A stretch of DNA of 64,000 bases, taken from Salirhabdus sp. Marseille-P4669 (GTDB lineage Bacteria; Bacillota; Bacilli; Bacillales; Alkalibacillaceae). Under the pieces are notes generated by a model. That model saw only the letters and a list, made by a program, of their open reading frames with translations, was not told the DNA's origin and ran no database searches. How positions within the stretch are numbered: position 1 is the first letter of the stretch; each line of letters opens with the position of its first letter. Position numbers and translations under genes: made by a program. Positions 40,938-50,914 of this stretch are shown piece after piece. Location of the stretch: the NCBI RefSeq assembly GCF_900240405.1, contig NZ_OEQK01000007.1:1-64000 (forward strand). Reading direction: 5' to 3'.

Positions 40938-41792
40938 CTATTCTACTGTAATACTTCCGTTATGCGTTTTTAGAACAATTGCATGTTCACCGTCACCTAT
41001 AACCAAAGGACCATTGGAGTTACCGAAAATAGTAATCTTTCCGTTGTGGACACTCGTATTAAACGTCACGTTTGTTGGTTTTTCATCTGTAGTTATGTTT
41101 ATCTTACCGTTGTGTGTTTGCAAGTCTATCGGACGATCCATCTGCTTTGTTTCAAGAGAAATGGAGCCATTATGAGCCTTTCCTTTCAGCTCACCATCTA
41201 TATTTTTCATCTCAATTTTACCATTATTTGTACTTACCCGTACGGACTCCGAATTAATATTCTCCATATATATTTCACCATTATTTGTGCTTAGTTCTGA
41301 ATGGGCTGTTTGTAAATGGCTGACACTTATTTCTCCATTACTTGTATCCACAGTTAAGTCATTAATTTCCAAATTATCTATCTGTACACTACCATTGTCA
41401 ATTTCCGCATGTAATGACTGATACACTTTTTGTGGTAAATATATTTTTAAGGTTTGGTTCCAATCAAAAAAATGAAAACGAAAAAACGATTTGGATTTAT
41501 CTGCTGTTTCAACGGCCCATGTATTACCGTTTTTTTCAGCCGTTAGCCTACTGTTATTTGTACCTTTTCCAGTCAATTCCGCTTTAATAATGGAATCGGA
41601 AGTAGGGATAATTTCTACTTTTTCATTATGCACCAACATTTTTATATTCTGTATATCAGTAGCATCGATTTCCTTCGTTTGAACTACAGTGGCATCTCCA
41701 TAAAGACGATAAGAAATAATACTACCTAAACCACCAACCACTATACATATAAGTGCTAACCATAACACTTTTTTAATATTAATATTAGTCAC
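40938..41792 (-). CDS. DUF4097 beta-strand repeat envelope protein
   Basis: A 284-residue protein with one N-terminal membrane segment (about 9-28), then a right-handed beta-helix-like DUF4097 domain. The repeat THNGxI / TNNGKI / AHNGSI recurs at about 20-residue steps (150-280). It is probably exposed outside the membrane. It overlaps the upstream HAAS-domain gene by eight bases and is the last gene of the PadR-HAAS-DUF4097 operon. Such operons are often tied to envelope stress; the exact role is unknown. Confidence 0.85.
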   Translation of the reverse strand: MTNINIKKVLWLALICIVVGGLGSIISYRLYGDATVVQTKEIDATDIQNIKMLVHNEKVEIIPTSDSIIKAELTGKGTNNSRLTAEKNGNTWAVETADKSKSFFRFHFFDWNQTLKIYLPQKVYQSLHAEIDNGSVQIDNLEINDLTVDTSNGEISVSHLQTAHSELSTNNGEIYMENINSESVRVSTNNGKIEMKNIDGELKGKAHNGSISLETKQMDRPIDLQTHNGKINITTDEKPTNVTFNTSVHNGKITIFGNSNGPLVIGDGEHAIVLKTHNGSITVE

Positions 41793-42348
41793 TCTTCATC
41801 CCACCCTTTACAAGCTGAACATTATAATTTAAATATCGAATTAATCCGTTTTGAAGCCATTTCGTAACATAGTACATTCCAATGATTAATAATAGTCCGG
41901 CCCCTGTTAATGCTATTGAGGAGAACATGTCTAGATAATTAAAGGTATCTGGAAAAAATATGATGTTTATGAGAAATAATAGTGGGGAAATGGTAAAGGC
42001 TCCCCCTGTTATCCACCCGGCAAGTATGATTCCGACAATGGCAACGAATGGAGCTAGCACGATTACAAGATTAAAAAAGCCTAAACCGATAACTGCCCAG
42101 ACTGCTCGGAAAATATTAGCTGTTGAAGAGGAGCTTTCAACTTTCTCCAGATAGTAAGTAGCTAATAACTCTTTAGCTAGTTGATTTGGATTTCCAAGTG
42201 ATTTTGTTATCTCCTCCTCTGACTTATTCTGCTCTTTTCCAATTTCAAAGTGTTCCTGAAAGTCATGTAAAATGTCTTTTCGTTCCTCGTAAGGAAGCCT
42301 TTGGAGGGATTTATCCAACTTGTTTAAAAACTGATTTTTATTCATCAT
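41785..42348 (-). CDS. HAAS/DUF1700 domain membrane protein
   Basis: A 187-residue protein. Residues 1-60 form a cytoplasmic HAAS helical domain (LPYEERKDILHDFQEHFEIG, SEEEITKSLGNPNQLAKELL), followed by three to four membrane helices. ATG 42348 or the next codon 42345 can start; both lie just after GGAAGGTG. It overlaps padR upstream by 11 bases and the DUF4097 gene downstream by eight. In this family the HAAS domain is thought to work with the PadR regulator; that link is from known family context. Confidence 0.86.
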   Translation of the reverse strand: MMNKNQFLNKLDKSLQRLPYEERKDILHDFQEHFEIGKEQNKSEEEITKSLGNPNQLAKELLATYYLEKVESSSSTANIFRAVWAVIGLGFFNLVIVLAPFVAIVGIILAGWITGGAFTISPLLFLINIIFFPDTFNYLDMFSSIALTGAGLLLIIGMYYVTKWLQNGLIRYLNYNVQLVKGGMKSD

Positions 42349-42661
42349 TAACACCTTCCTTTATGATTTGGTTTACCCCACTAGTAAACCGCTCCCACTC
42401 TTCCATAAGCTCATGTAGATGCTCTCGACCTTTGCTTGTGAGCTTATAATACTTGCGGGATGGTCCCTCAGATGATTCCTGTAAGTAGGTTGTAAAATAT
42501 TCTTCATTTTTTAAACGCCTTAATAATGGATACACAGAACCTTCTGAAATTGCTATTTGATCGGAAATCTTTTGAACGAGTTCATAGCCGTAACGATCCT
42601 GTTTATCTAATAAAGCAAGGACACATAATTCTAAAGCTCCTTTTTTAAATTGGACGTTCAT
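42338..42661 (-). CDS. PadR family transcriptional regulator
   Basis: A 107-residue PadR winged-helix protein: KGALELCVLALLDKQDRYGYELVQKI, then ISEGSVYPLLRRLKNEEYFTTY for the recognition helix and wing, and the RKYYKLTSKGREHL strand. Start ATG follows AGGTGA. It is the first gene of the PadR-HAAS-DUF4097 operon and likely represses it through the palindromic sequence at 42723-42743. Confidence 0.92.
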   Translation of the reverse strand: MNVQFKKGALELCVLALLDKQDRYGYELVQKISDQIAISEGSVYPLLRRLKNEEYFTTYLQESSEGPSRKYYKLTSKGREHLHELMEEWERFTSGVNQIIKEGVNDE

Positions 42662-42722
42662 CTAACCATTCACCTACATTCCATTAATTACTACTAAATA
42701 ATAAACAGTAGCAATGTATATT

Positions 42723-42743
42723 TAGTACTAAACAAGTATACTA
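42723..42743 (-). promoter_or_regulatory. Putative PadR operator/promoter
   Basis: TAGTA and TACTA arms flank an 11-base centre (42723-42743), and GTATAGTATAC overlaps on the minus strand at 42746-42736. PadR proteins often bind such AT-rich repeats around their own promoter. A -35 such as TTGGTA on the minus strand is nearby; the exact promoter is uncertain. Confidence 0.45.
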
Positions 42744-43033
42744 TACCAAACACTATTATATAATGCAAGGTACTATATAAAATTTATTTACCCCCGTTTT
42801 GGATAGAATGACATTGGAGCTTGTTGGCAGGGGTATGCAAGCTATTTGTTTTGCTGTTCAGGTGTATATATGAAAGCCCGTAGAAAGTTTTTTCAAAAAA
42901 CTTTAAAAATGAACAAAATATTGAATTTTTTACTCAACATGTTTGAAGCATAAGAGCTATTAGGTTAGAATGAAAAAGGAATCCCCTTAAAAAGTGGGAT
43001 AAGGGACTATATATATAAAAAGGAGGAGCTAAC

Positions 43034-44584
43034 ATGGTAGTACCATACACACACGAGCCTTTTACAGACTTCACAAATAGTGAAAATCGTAAAGAGTTAG
43101 AAGAAGCGCTGAAAAAAGTAGAAGGTGAATTAGGTAAAGAGTACCCACTTATTATTGGTGGCGAGCGCATCTTTACGGAAAACAAAATTACTTCTACAAA
43201 CCCAGCTAACAAAGAGGAAGTAGTTGGTTATGTTTCAAAGGCAAACCAAGAGCTTGCTGAAAAGGCAATGCAGGTTGCAGATGAAACATTTAATACTTGG
43301 AGAAAAACGAAGCCAGAATTTCGTGCAGATACTTTGTTCCGTGCGGCAGCTATTGTTCGTCGTCGTAAAGCAGAATTTACTGCTTGGGCAATTAAAGAAG
43401 CAGGTAAGCCTTGGAAGGAAGCGGATGCAGACGTTGCTGAAGCAATCGATTTCTTTGAATATTATGGTCGTCAAATGCTTAAATTTAAAGATGGTCAACC
43501 AATAAACAGTCGTCCGATTGAAAATAATCGTTTCAATTATATTCCTCTCGGTGTTGGTGTTGTTATTTCACCATGGAACTTCCTTTTTGCAATTATGGCA
43601 GGAACTACCGTTTCCGCTATGGTGGCAGGTAATACAGTATTATTAAAACCAGCAAGTGCTACTCCAGTTATTGCCTATAAGTTTATGGAAGTAATGGAAG
43701 AAGCAGGCATGCCTGCTGGTGTTATCAACTATGTACCAGGAAGTGGTGCGGAAGTTGGTGATTACCTAGTTGATCATCCTCGTACACGTTTCATTAGCTT
43801 CACTGGCTCTCGTGATGTTGGAACGCGCATTTTCGAAAGAGCTGCTAAAGTGAATGAAGGCCAATTATGGTTGAAGCGTGTTATAGCGGAAATGGGTGGT
43901 AAAGACACAATTGTTGTAGATAGTGAATCGGACTTGGAATTAGCAGCAGATGCGATTGTATACTCTGCATTCGGATTCTCAGGTCAAAAATGTTCTGCAT
44001 GTTCTCGTGTTGTTGCACATGAAGACATTTATGATCAATTAGTTGAGCGTGTTGTAGAATTGACGAAGCAAAATACAAATGTAGGTGAACCTACAAAAGC
44101 CGAAACATTTATGGGTCCAGTTATTGATCAAGCAGCCTATAACAAAATTTTAGAATATATTGAAATTGGCAAACAAGAAGGTAAATTGTTAACTGGTGGT
44201 GAAGGAGACGATTCAAAAGGCTACTTCATCCAACCTACCGTATTTGCTGATTTAGCTCCAAATGCTCGTATCATGCAAGAAGAAATCTTTGGTCCAGTTG
44301 TTGGATTTACGAAGGCGAAAAACTTTGATGAAGCAATTGAAATTGCCAATAATACAGACTATGGCTTAACAGGTGCAGTCATTTCAAATAATCGTGAGCA
44401 TATTGAAAAAGCACGTGAAGATTTCCATGTAGGTAACCTTTACTTCAACCGTGGATGTACAGCAGCTATCGTAGGCTATCATCCGTTTGGTGGCTTTAAT
44501 ATGTCAGGTACAGACTCAAAAGCTGGTGGCCCTGATTACTTATTAAACTTTATGCAAGGTAAGACGACTTCTGAAATGTTGTAA
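43034..44584 (+). CDS. rocA: L-glutamate gamma-semialdehyde dehydrogenase (RocA/PruA)
   Basis: A 516-residue aldehyde dehydrogenase that oxidises 1-pyrroline-5-carboxylate to glutamate, the last step of proline and arginine breakdown. It has [23 protein letters not shown], the catalytic Glu in EMGGKD and the catalytic Cys in [10 protein letters not shown], and ends in the RocA-type [15 protein letters not shown]. Start ATG follows AGGAGG. The 250 bases upstream hold an A/T-rich hairpin (AAAGTTTTTT.../AAAAAACTTT near 42884-42904) and the arms AGCTTG/CAAGCT near 42818-42843, but no clear operator. It lies before putP, a proline transporter. Confidence 0.95.
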   Translation: MVVPYTHEPFTDFTNSENRKELEEALKKVEGELGKEYPLIIGGERIFTENKITSTNPANKEEVVGYVSKANQELAEKAMQVADETFNTWRKTKPEFRADTLFRAAAIVRRRKAEFTAWAIKEAGKPWKEADADVAEAIDFFEYYGRQMLKFKDGQPINSRPIENNRFNYIPLGVGVVISPWNFLFAIMAGTTVSAMVAGNTVLLKPASATPVIAYKFMEVMEEAGMPAGVINYVPGSGAEVGDYLVDHPRTRFISFTGSRDVGTRIFERAAKVNEGQLWLKRVIAEMGGKDTIVVDSESDLELAADAIVYSAFGFSGQKCSACSRVVAHEDIYDQLVERVVELTKQNTNVGEPTKAETFMGPVIDQAAYNKILEYIEIGKQEGKLLTGGEGDDSKGYFIQPTVFADLAPNARIMQEEIFGPVVGFTKAKNFDEAIEIANNTDYGLTGAVISNNREHIEKAREDFHVGNLYFNRGCTAAIVGYHPFGGFNMSGTDSKAGGPDYLLNFMQGKTTSEML

Positions 44585-44597
44585 CATAAAACAAAAA

Positions 44598-44630
44598 TGT
44601 CCCCATACTATTTAAGTATGGGGATTTTTT
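44598..44630 (+). terminator. rocA terminator
   Basis: Stem TCCCCATACT / AGTATGGGGA with a six-base loop and six T residues right after rocA, so putP needs its own promoter. Confidence 0.9.
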
Positions 44631-44735
44631 AATTGATATTGGAGCATTACGGAGTATATAAGGGCTAAAGTCCTATAAATGTTAGGTTTTTCAGCAAATA
44701 TACCCTATTATCCCGTAAAATAGACAAATATCTTT

Positions 44736-44764
44736 TTGAAAAATTCTTAATATTTGTTTAAAAT
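44736..44764 (+). promoter_or_regulatory. Promoter of the small peptide-putP unit
   Basis: TTGAAA (44736-44741) and TAAAAT (44759-44764) are exactly 17 bases apart, about 30 bases before the small peptide gene. Confidence 0.7.
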
Positions 44765-44795
44765 TGATAGTATCGGAACAAAGGGGGGACAAGTA

Positions 44796-44897
44796 ATGGA
44801 AGACTTTGCACTAACAGGAGCAACAGTGTTTTGGCTTTTTGTACCTATGCTATTAATCGTAGTATTATCTGCACTATCATTATTTAAAAAGGAGTGA
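44796..44897 (+). CDS. 33-residue membrane peptide, symporter accessory type
   Basis: A short gene in front of putP, easily missed by length cut-offs. ATG 44796 is behind GGGGGG; the 33 codons encode MEDFALTGATVFWLFVPML followed by a hydrophobic stretch and the end SLFKKE, then TGA. It has one membrane helix with a positively charged tail. The stop is ten bases before the putP start, and its last codons AAGGAG act as the putP ribosome binding site, so translation is linked. Small membrane peptides are annotated before sodium-solute symporters in many bacteria; this fits that type. A direct effect on PutP is inferred. Confidence 0.72.
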   Translation: MEDFALTGATVFWLFVPMLLIVVLSALSLFKKE

Positions 44898-44907
44898 TTA
44901 AGCTTTT

Positions 44908-46368
44908 ATGGAAACATTAATAACATTTATTGTGTATTTAGCCGGTATGTTAGCAATCGGTATTTGGGGATATAAGAAAACTAGTAACATATCAGACTAC
45001 TTTTTAGGTGGAAGAAAGCTAGGACCTGGTGTTGCTGCACTAAGTGCTGGTGCATCTGATATGAGTGGTTGGCTATTATTAGGTCTTCCAGGTGCCATTT
45101 ATGCCTCTGGATTATCAGAAGCATGGATTGCGGTTGGTTTATCCATTGGTGCCTACTTGAACTGGCAATTTGTTGCAAGACGTTTACGTACGTATACAGA
45201 AGCATCAAACGATTCGATTACAATCCCTGATTTCTTTGAAAACCGCTTTAAAGACAACAGTCATTTACTCCGATTAATTTCTGCAATTGTTATTTTGTTT
45301 TTCTTCACGATCTATACAGCTTCAGGAATGACTGCAGGTGCAAAATTATTTAGCTCATCATTTGATCTCACATACACGCAAGGTTTATGGATTGGTGCAA
45401 TTGTAATTATTGCTTATACATTTTTAGGCGGATTTTTGGCCGTTAGTATGACGGACTTTATTCAAGGTATTTTAATGTTCTTAGCACTTATTATTTTACC
45501 TATTGTTGCGATTAGTGAAGTTGGTGGATGGCAAGAGACATTAAATGCAATTGGCCAAGCAAATGAAGGCCATTTAAACATGGTTGCAGGTGTTAGTGCA
45601 ATGGTAATTATCTCAAACCTAGCTTGGGGACTTGGCTATTTCGGTCAACCACATATTCTTGTAAGATTTATGGGTTTACGTTCCCATAAGGATGTACCTA
45701 AAGCAAGATTTATTGGTACCGCTTGGATGGTGTTTGGTTTATTTGGTGCTATTTTTGCAGGTTTTGCAGGATTCGCGCTAGTGTCCAGTGGGGGTCTTAC
45801 TGTAGGAGATGGAGAAGAAATCTTTATTCTGTTATCTCAAACATTAACGCATCCATTAGTTGCTGGAATTCTTCTAGCTGCTATTCTTTCTGCGATTATG
45901 AGTACAATTGACTCTCAATTACTCGTATCCTCATCTGCACTAGCGGAGGATTTTTATAAAGGGGTATTCCGTAAAAACGCATCTGATAAGGAATTAGTAC
46001 TTGTCGCTCGTATCTCTATTTTAATTATTGCTGTCATTGCATTAATTATTGGTAGTGATCCAGATAGCTCCGTACTTGATCTAGTAAGCTATGCTTGGGC
46101 AGGATTTGGTGCTGCCTTTGGACCGCTTGTTCTATTAGCGCTATTCTGGAAACGAATTACTGCTGCAGGTGCCATTGTAGGTATGCTTGCAGGTGCTGTA
46201 ACAGTAGTAGTTTGGGGCAACATGGAAGGCGGAATCTTTGATCTATATGAAATCGTTCCTGGATTCTTATTAAACCTAGTGCTTGCCGTTATTGTGAGTC
46301 TTATGACGAAGACGAAACCAGAAATGGAAGAAGAATTTGAAAAGGCTCGTGAACTAGCAAAAAGCTAA
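44908..46368 (+). CDS. putP: Sodium/proline symporter PutP
   Basis: A 486-residue sodium:solute symporter (SSF) with about thirteen helices. It carries YFLGGRKLGPGVAALSAGASDMSGWLLLGLPG (seen in part as SAGASDMSGW), the SSF signature region GLGYFGQPHILVRFMGL, and the sodium-site helix LSAIMSTIDSQLLVSSSALAED. It would import proline with sodium for nutrition or osmoprotection, like PutP/OpuE of B. subtilis. Its start depends on the AAGGAG inside the peptide gene upstream, at a long spacing of about 13 bases. Whether it serves catabolism or osmotic response is unclear; rocA next door favours catabolism. Confidence 0.93.
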   Translation: METLITFIVYLAGMLAIGIWGYKKTSNISDYFLGGRKLGPGVAALSAGASDMSGWLLLGLPGAIYASGLSEAWIAVGLSIGAYLNWQFVARRLRTYTEASNDSITIPDFFENRFKDNSHLLRLISAIVILFFFTIYTASGMTAGAKLFSSSFDLTYTQGLWIGAIVIIAYTFLGGFLAVSMTDFIQGILMFLALIILPIVAISEVGGWQETLNAIGQANEGHLNMVAGVSAMVIISNLAWGLGYFGQPHILVRFMGLRSHKDVPKARFIGTAWMVFGLFGAIFAGFAGFALVSSGGLTVGDGEEIFILLSQTLTHPLVAGILLAAILSAIMSTIDSQLLVSSSALAEDFYKGVFRKNASDKELVLVARISILIIAVIALIIGSDPDSSVLDLVSYAWAGFGAAFGPLVLLALFWKRITAAGAIVGMLAGAVTVVVWGNMEGGIFDLYEIVPGFLLNLVLAVIVSLMTKTKPEMEEEFEKARELAKS

Positions 46369-46383
46369 ATGTAATAGAATCAT

Positions 46384-46415
46384 GAAAACCGTCTCCACGT
46401 GAGGCGGTTTTTTTC
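46384..46415 (+). terminator. putP terminator
   Basis: Stem AAACCGTCTC / GAGGCGGTTT with CACGT in the loop region, then TTTTT, directly before tandem array B. Confidence 0.85.
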
Positions 46416-46438
46416 TTGGAAAGTCTTGCATAACATAG

Positions 46439-47435
46439 GGACGCGAGAATTATGGCAAGGTAGACGAGTAAATGAAATGGAGTGACGAGTAAACGATGTA
46501 TTTAGGCGAGAAAGCAGGGTCGCGGCGAGAATTAATTGTGGGTAGACGAGTAAATGAAATGGAATGGCGAATAAATGATGTGTCTAGGCGAGTAAGCTGA
46601 GACTTGGCGAGAATTAAGGCAAGGCAGGCGAGTAAATGAAATGGAATGGAATGGCGAATAAATGATATATCTAGGCGAGTAAGCAGAGTCATGGCGAGAA
46701 TTATGGCAAGATAGACGAGTAAATGAAATGGAATGGCGAATAAATGATGTATCTAGGCGAGTAAGTAGAGTCATGGCGAGAATTATGGCAAGGCAGGCGA
46801 GTAAATGAAATGGAATGGCGAATAAATGATGTATCTAGGCGAGTAAGCTGAGACATGGCGAGAATTAAGGCAAGGCAGGCGAGTAAATGAAATGGAATGG
46901 CGAATAAATGATGTATCTAGGCGAGTAAGCAGAGTCATGGCGAGAATTAAGGCAAGGCAGACGAGTAAATGAAATGGAATGGCGAATAAATGATATATCT
47001 AGGCGAGTAAGCTGAGACATGGCGAGAATTATGGCAAGGCAGGCGAGTAAATGAAATGGAATGGCGAATAAATGATATATCTAGGCGAGTAAGCTGAGAC
47101 ATGGCGAGAATTAAGGCAAGGCAGGCGAGTAAATGAAATGGAATGGCGAATAAATGATGTGTCTAGGCGAGTAAGCTGAGACATGGCGAGAATTAAGGCA
47201 AGGCAGACGAGTAAATGAAATGGAATGGCGAATAAATGATGTATCTAGGCGAGTAAGCTGAGACATGGCGAGAATTAAGGCAAGGCAGGCGAGTAAATGA
47301 AATAGAATGGCGAATAAATGATGTATCTAGGCGTGTATACCTAATTTGGGCGAATAAAACCTTAAAATAGAATAGTAAAATCTTTACTTTAACGAATAAA
47401 GCTTTGCAAACGACGAGTATTTGAGAAAAAGTTGC
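46439..47435 (+). repeat. Tandem array B: 82-bp higher-order repeat of ~20.5-bp monomers
   Basis: The landmark TAGGCGAG occurs with starts of the unit at 46502, 46584, 46671, 46753, 46835, 46917, 46999, 47081, 47163, 47245 and 47327. All steps are 82 bases, except one of 87 from a duplicated GGAAT. Each unit has four monomers that begin GGCGA(G/A)TAA or GGCGAGAATTAA, of 21, 21, 19 and 21 bases. Units are nearly identical in the middle and diverge at both ends; after 47335 single monomers fade (GGCGAATAAAACC, CGAATAAAGC, CGAGTATTTG). The plus strand is purine-rich. No gene, spacer series or cas gene is present. Function unknown. Confidence 0.93.
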
Positions 47436-47640
47436 ATCTAATAACAATAAACCTATCCCATAAAAGGTAATTTAAATAAAATAGGTAAGGTCCCCCACCT
47501 ACTAGTAAATTCCTTTAGCACTTAACTCCCAGACGTATCTTTAAAGAAACATACAGAATCAAATCGTGGCGAAATGGACCACACTAAGACGGAGAATCAA
47601 CATATCGATTTTTGTCGAAAGGTTTTTAACGGTTTTTCCT

Positions 47641-47678
47641 CAAAAACGGTTTCTTTTTTAAATTCACTGTTATATAAT
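47641..47678 (+). promoter_or_regulatory. aceBA promoter with candidate cre (CcpA) site
   Basis: TATAAT at 47673-47678 has a weak -35 (TTTCTT, 47650-47655) at 17 bases. CAAAAACGGTTTCT (47641-47654), partly matching the CcpA operator consensus TGWAANCGNTNWCA in its core, overlaps that -35. A related AACGGTTTTTC is at 47629. Carbon catabolite repression of the glyoxylate shunt would make sense; the site match is imperfect. Confidence 0.45.
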
Positions 47679-47730
47679 ACAAAACATAAACATATAACTG
47701 TATTATAACAATTGAAAGGGTGATGAAACA

Positions 47731-49323
47731 TTGGCAACAGAAATTACTGGTGTTGAAGCTCGAGAGCCGGTAGAAAACAAGGAACAGCAACTATTAACTG
47801 CAGGTGCACTTGTCTTCTTACAACAGTTGGAACGTCGCTTCGGGAAACGAAGGAAGGAACTGTTACAGTACAGACAAGAGCGACAACAATTATTTGATGC
47901 AGGTGAAAGACCAACCTTCCTTGAGGAAACGAAGCAGATTAGAGAAAGGGATTGGACAATAGCACCCATTCCGGAAGAAATTCAGGATAGAAGAGTTGAA
48001 ATTACAGGTCCTGTAGATCGCAAAATGATCATTAATGCATTAAATTCGGGTGCAAAGGTGTTTATGGCCTGTTTTGAGGATGCGACCTCACCAACTTGGG
48101 ATAACATTATCGATGGTCAAATAAATTTAAGGGATGCTGTTAGAGGTACAATTTCGTTTACAAATGATTCAGGAAAAAAATACGAGTTGAATGAGGAAAC
48201 TGCTGTACTATTTGTACGGCCACGCGGATGGCATTTAGAGGAGAAGCATTTAGTTGTGGATGGTAAACCGATGAGTGCAAGCTTGTTTGATTTCGGGCTG
48301 TACTTTTATCATAATGCGGAAACGTTGCTGGAGCAGGGGAAGCGACCCTATTTTTATCTTCCGAAGCTTGAAAGTCACCAAGAAGCAAGATTATGGAATG
48401 ACGTGTTTGTCTTTGCTCAGGAATATTTCGGCATTTCCCAAGGGACGATTAAAGCAACCGTTTTAATTGAAACCATTTTAGCTGCATTTGAAATGGATGA
48501 AATTTTATATGAATTAAAAGATCATTCGGCTGGTCTGAACTGTGGAAGATGGGATTATATTTTTAGTTATTTGAAAAAGTTAAAAGGACATGGGGATGTC
48601 ATCTTACCAGATCGCTCCATTGTAACGATGACGGTTCCGTTTATGAGATCGTACTCACTGTTGACCATTCAAACATGTCACAGACGCAAAGCACAAGCTA
48701 TTGGGGGAATGGCTGCGCAAATTCCGGTAAAAGGGGATGAAGAAGCAAATAATGAAGCCTTTCGGAAGGTTCGGACGGATAAAGAACGGGAAGCAAAAGA
48801 TGGTCATGATGGTACTTGGGTTGCGCATCCAGGCTTAGTTCCTTTAGTTATGGATGTTTTTAATAAAGAAATGCCTACACCGAATCAAGTGGAACAAAAA
48901 AAGCTTGAGAACATCCGAGTAACGGAAGATATGTTATTAGAGGTTCCAACAGGAGATATTACCGAAGCGGGACTTCGCCAAAACATTCGAGTTGGCATTT
49001 TGTATATTGCCAATTGGCTGCAGGGTAGAGGTGCCGTTCCAATTAATCATTTGATGGAGGACGCGGCAACTGCTGAAATATCTAGAGCACAAATATGGCA
49101 ATGGATTCGGCATCCAAAAGGAATGCTAAGTGATGGTAGAAAAGTAACGGTCGAGCTTTACAACGAAATGAAGGAAGAAGAGCTAACGAAAATCATCAAT
49201 GAGATTGGTGAAGAAGTGTATGAGCAAGGACGCTTTCATGAAGCGGTCGAGTTGTTTGATGATTTAATTTTGCAGGATGAATTGTTAGACTTTCTGACAT
49301 TACCAGGCTATGAAATTTTGTGA
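47731..49323 (+). CDS. aceB: Malate synthase A
   Basis: A 530-residue malate synthase that condenses glyoxylate with acetyl-CoA. The family signature is complete: [27 protein letters not shown] and FEDATSPTW are also typical. The length is that of the A isoform. Start is TTG 47731 behind GAAAGGGTG; there is no better in-frame ATG. It is followed by isocitrate lyase 66 bases later, making a two-gene glyoxylate shunt operon for growth on acetate or fatty acids. Confidence 0.96.
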   Translation: MATEITGVEAREPVENKEQQLLTAGALVFLQQLERRFGKRRKELLQYRQERQQLFDAGERPTFLEETKQIRERDWTIAPIPEEIQDRRVEITGPVDRKMIINALNSGAKVFMACFEDATSPTWDNIIDGQINLRDAVRGTISFTNDSGKKYELNEETAVLFVRPRGWHLEEKHLVVDGKPMSASLFDFGLYFYHNAETLLEQGKRPYFYLPKLESHQEARLWNDVFVFAQEYFGISQGTIKATVLIETILAAFEMDEILYELKDHSAGLNCGRWDYIFSYLKKLKGHGDVILPDRSIVTMTVPFMRSYSLLTIQTCHRRKAQAIGGMAAQIPVKGDEEANNEAFRKVRTDKEREAKDGHDGTWVAHPGLVPLVMDVFNKEMPTPNQVEQKKLENIRVTEDMLLEVPTGDITEAGLRQNIRVGILYIANWLQGRGAVPINHLMEDAATAEISRAQIWQWIRHPKGMLSDGRKVTVELYNEMKEEELTKIINEIGEEVYEQGRFHEAVELFDDLILQDELLDFLTLPGYEIL

Positions 49324-49389
49324 AAACGAGTGTAGTGCTTACTAATGCATTACCTAGAGTAACTAATGAAATTGAGAGGGGAAATGAAA

Positions 49390-50670
49390 ATGGAAAACAG
49401 AATGAAAGCATTAGAAGAAAGCTGGGAGATAGATAGTCGCTGGAAGGGTGTGGAACGACCTTATTCAGCAGAGGAAGTGATTCGCCTTAGGGGCTCGATT
49501 GATATTGAGTACACATTAGGAAAAAGAGGCGCAGAAAAACTGTGGAACTATTTAAATACAGAGGATTATATTAACGCGCTAGGTGCATTAACAGGTAATC
49601 AAGCAGTTCAGCAGGTCAAAGCAGGTTTAAAAGCCATTTATTTAAGTGGCTGGCAAGTAGCGGCGGATGCAAATTTATCTGGCCATATGTACCCGGACCA
49701 AAGCTTATATCCTGCTAATAGTGTGCCACATGTGGTTAAGAGAATTAATCAGGCCCTGCAAAGAGCGGATCAAATCCACCACATTGAGGGGGATGAATCG
49801 ATTGATTGGTTCCAACCTATAATTGCCGATGCGGAAGCAGGCTTCGGAGGTCAATTGAATGTATTTGAGTTAATGAAAGGGATGATTGAATCAGGAGCAT
49901 CTGGGGTTCACTTTGAAGATCAATTATCAAGTGAAAAGAAATGTGGGCACTTAGGTGGTAAAGTATTGTTGCCTACGCAAACAGCAGTGCGAAATTTAAT
50001 TTCTGCTCGACTTGCTGCAGATGTGATGGGTACACCAACCGTACTAATAGCAAGAACCGATGCGAATGCAGCGGATATGGTAACAAGTGATATTGATCCA
50101 TATGATCATACGTTTATTACCGGAGAAAGAACGGCAGAAGGGTTTTATCGAACCAAAGCTGGTCTGGATCAAGCTATTTCAAGAGGTTTGGCTTATGCGC
50201 CATATGCAGATTTGATTTGGTGTGAGACATCAGAGCCGAACCTGGAGGAAGCAAAGCGCTTTGCGGATGCAATTCATGAGAAGTTTCCTAACAAACTGCT
50301 AGCCTATAATTGCTCACCTTCCTTCAACTGGGAGAAAAAATTGGATAAGGAAACAATCGCAAACTTCCAAAAAGAACTAGGTAAAATGGGATATAAATTC
50401 CAATTTGTAACGTTAGCAGGCTTTCATGCTTTGAACCATAGTATGTTTGAATTAGCGAGAGGGTATAAGGAGAGTGGTATGGCTGCCTATTCTAAGTTAC
50501 AGCAAGCCGAATTTGCTAGTGAACAATATGGTTATACAGCAACAAGACACCAGAGAGAAGTAGGAACAGGGTACTTTGATCAAGTTTCTATGATTGTTAC
50601 AGGAGGTACTTCTTCCACAACCGCTCTGAAAGGTTCGACTGAAGAAGAGCAATTTACTGTAAAGTCCTAA
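49390..50670 (+). CDS. aceA: Isocitrate lyase
   Basis: A 426-residue lyase that splits isocitrate into succinate and glyoxylate. The active-site motif [10 protein letters not shown] is present, together with [20 protein letters not shown] and [13 protein letters not shown] 49390 is eight bases after GAGGGG; two earlier in-frame starts at 49366 and 49384 fit worse. It is the second gene of the aceBA operon; a terminator follows at 50704. Confidence 0.97.
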   Translation: MENRMKALEESWEIDSRWKGVERPYSAEEVIRLRGSIDIEYTLGKRGAEKLWNYLNTEDYINALGALTGNQAVQQVKAGLKAIYLSGWQVAADANLSGHMYPDQSLYPANSVPHVVKRINQALQRADQIHHIEGDESIDWFQPIIADAEAGFGGQLNVFELMKGMIESGASGVHFEDQLSSEKKCGHLGGKVLLPTQTAVRNLISARLAADVMGTPTVLIARTDANAADMVTSDIDPYDHTFITGERTAEGFYRTKAGLDQAISRGLAYAPYADLIWCETSEPNLEEAKRFADAIHEKFPNKLLAYNCSPSFNWEKKLDKETIANFQKELGKMGYKFQFVTLAGFHALNHSMFELARGYKESGMAAYSKLQQAEFASEQYGYTATRHQREVGTGYFDQVSMIVTGGTSSTTALKGSTEEEQFTVKS

Positions 50671-50703
50671 ATTATTTATATCATCGTGACACTACTGTTT
50701 CCT

Positions 50704-50738
50704 AAAAGGCTTACTCACCCCACATGAGTAAGCCTTTT
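50704..50738 (+). terminator. aceBA terminator
   Basis: Stem AAAGGCTTACTCA / TGAGTAAGCCTTT with a seven-base loop and T residues. Confidence 0.92.
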
Positions 50739-50836
50739 TAAATGTTCCTGTTCTCTCTGGCTAACCTAAACATAACAATCCAAACGTTGTGTTGCAATCA
50801 TTTTTTACTAATGTTTGAAAAAGTACTAATATTTAG

Positions 50837-50865
50837 TTGAATTTGTATTCATTTTTGCATAAAAT
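50837..50865 (+). promoter_or_regulatory. Promoter of the TetR/MFS operon
   Basis: TTGAAT (50837-50842) and TAAAAT (50860-50865) are 17 bases apart; the expected transcript start falls at the palindrome just downstream. Confidence 0.7.
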
Positions 50866-50870
50866 AAAAG

Positions 50871-50888
50871 TGATTGATTAATCAATCA
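50871..50888 (+). promoter_or_regulatory. TetR-type operator palindrome
   Basis: An 18-base perfect palindrome, TGATTGATTAATCAATCA, overlaps the predicted transcript start and lies just before the TetR gene. Its place and form suit repression by that protein of its own operon. Confidence 0.8.
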
Positions 50889-50914
50889 TTCTTTTTTTAG
50901 AAAGGGGTATAAAC

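Noticed and set aside
42815-42840. A sigma-54 (-24/-12) promoter before rocA: TTGGCAGGGGTATGCA
   Set aside because: The GG-to-GC distance is one base short of the strict spacing and the -12 half is poor; no activator site was recognised.
46450-47447. Eighty-codon frames on the minus strand of array B (LTRLDTSFIRHSISFTRLP type)
   Set aside because: Same effect: an 82-base period (1 modulo 3) on a strand with few stop codons; several copies of the same peptide in different frames show it is repeat-derived.
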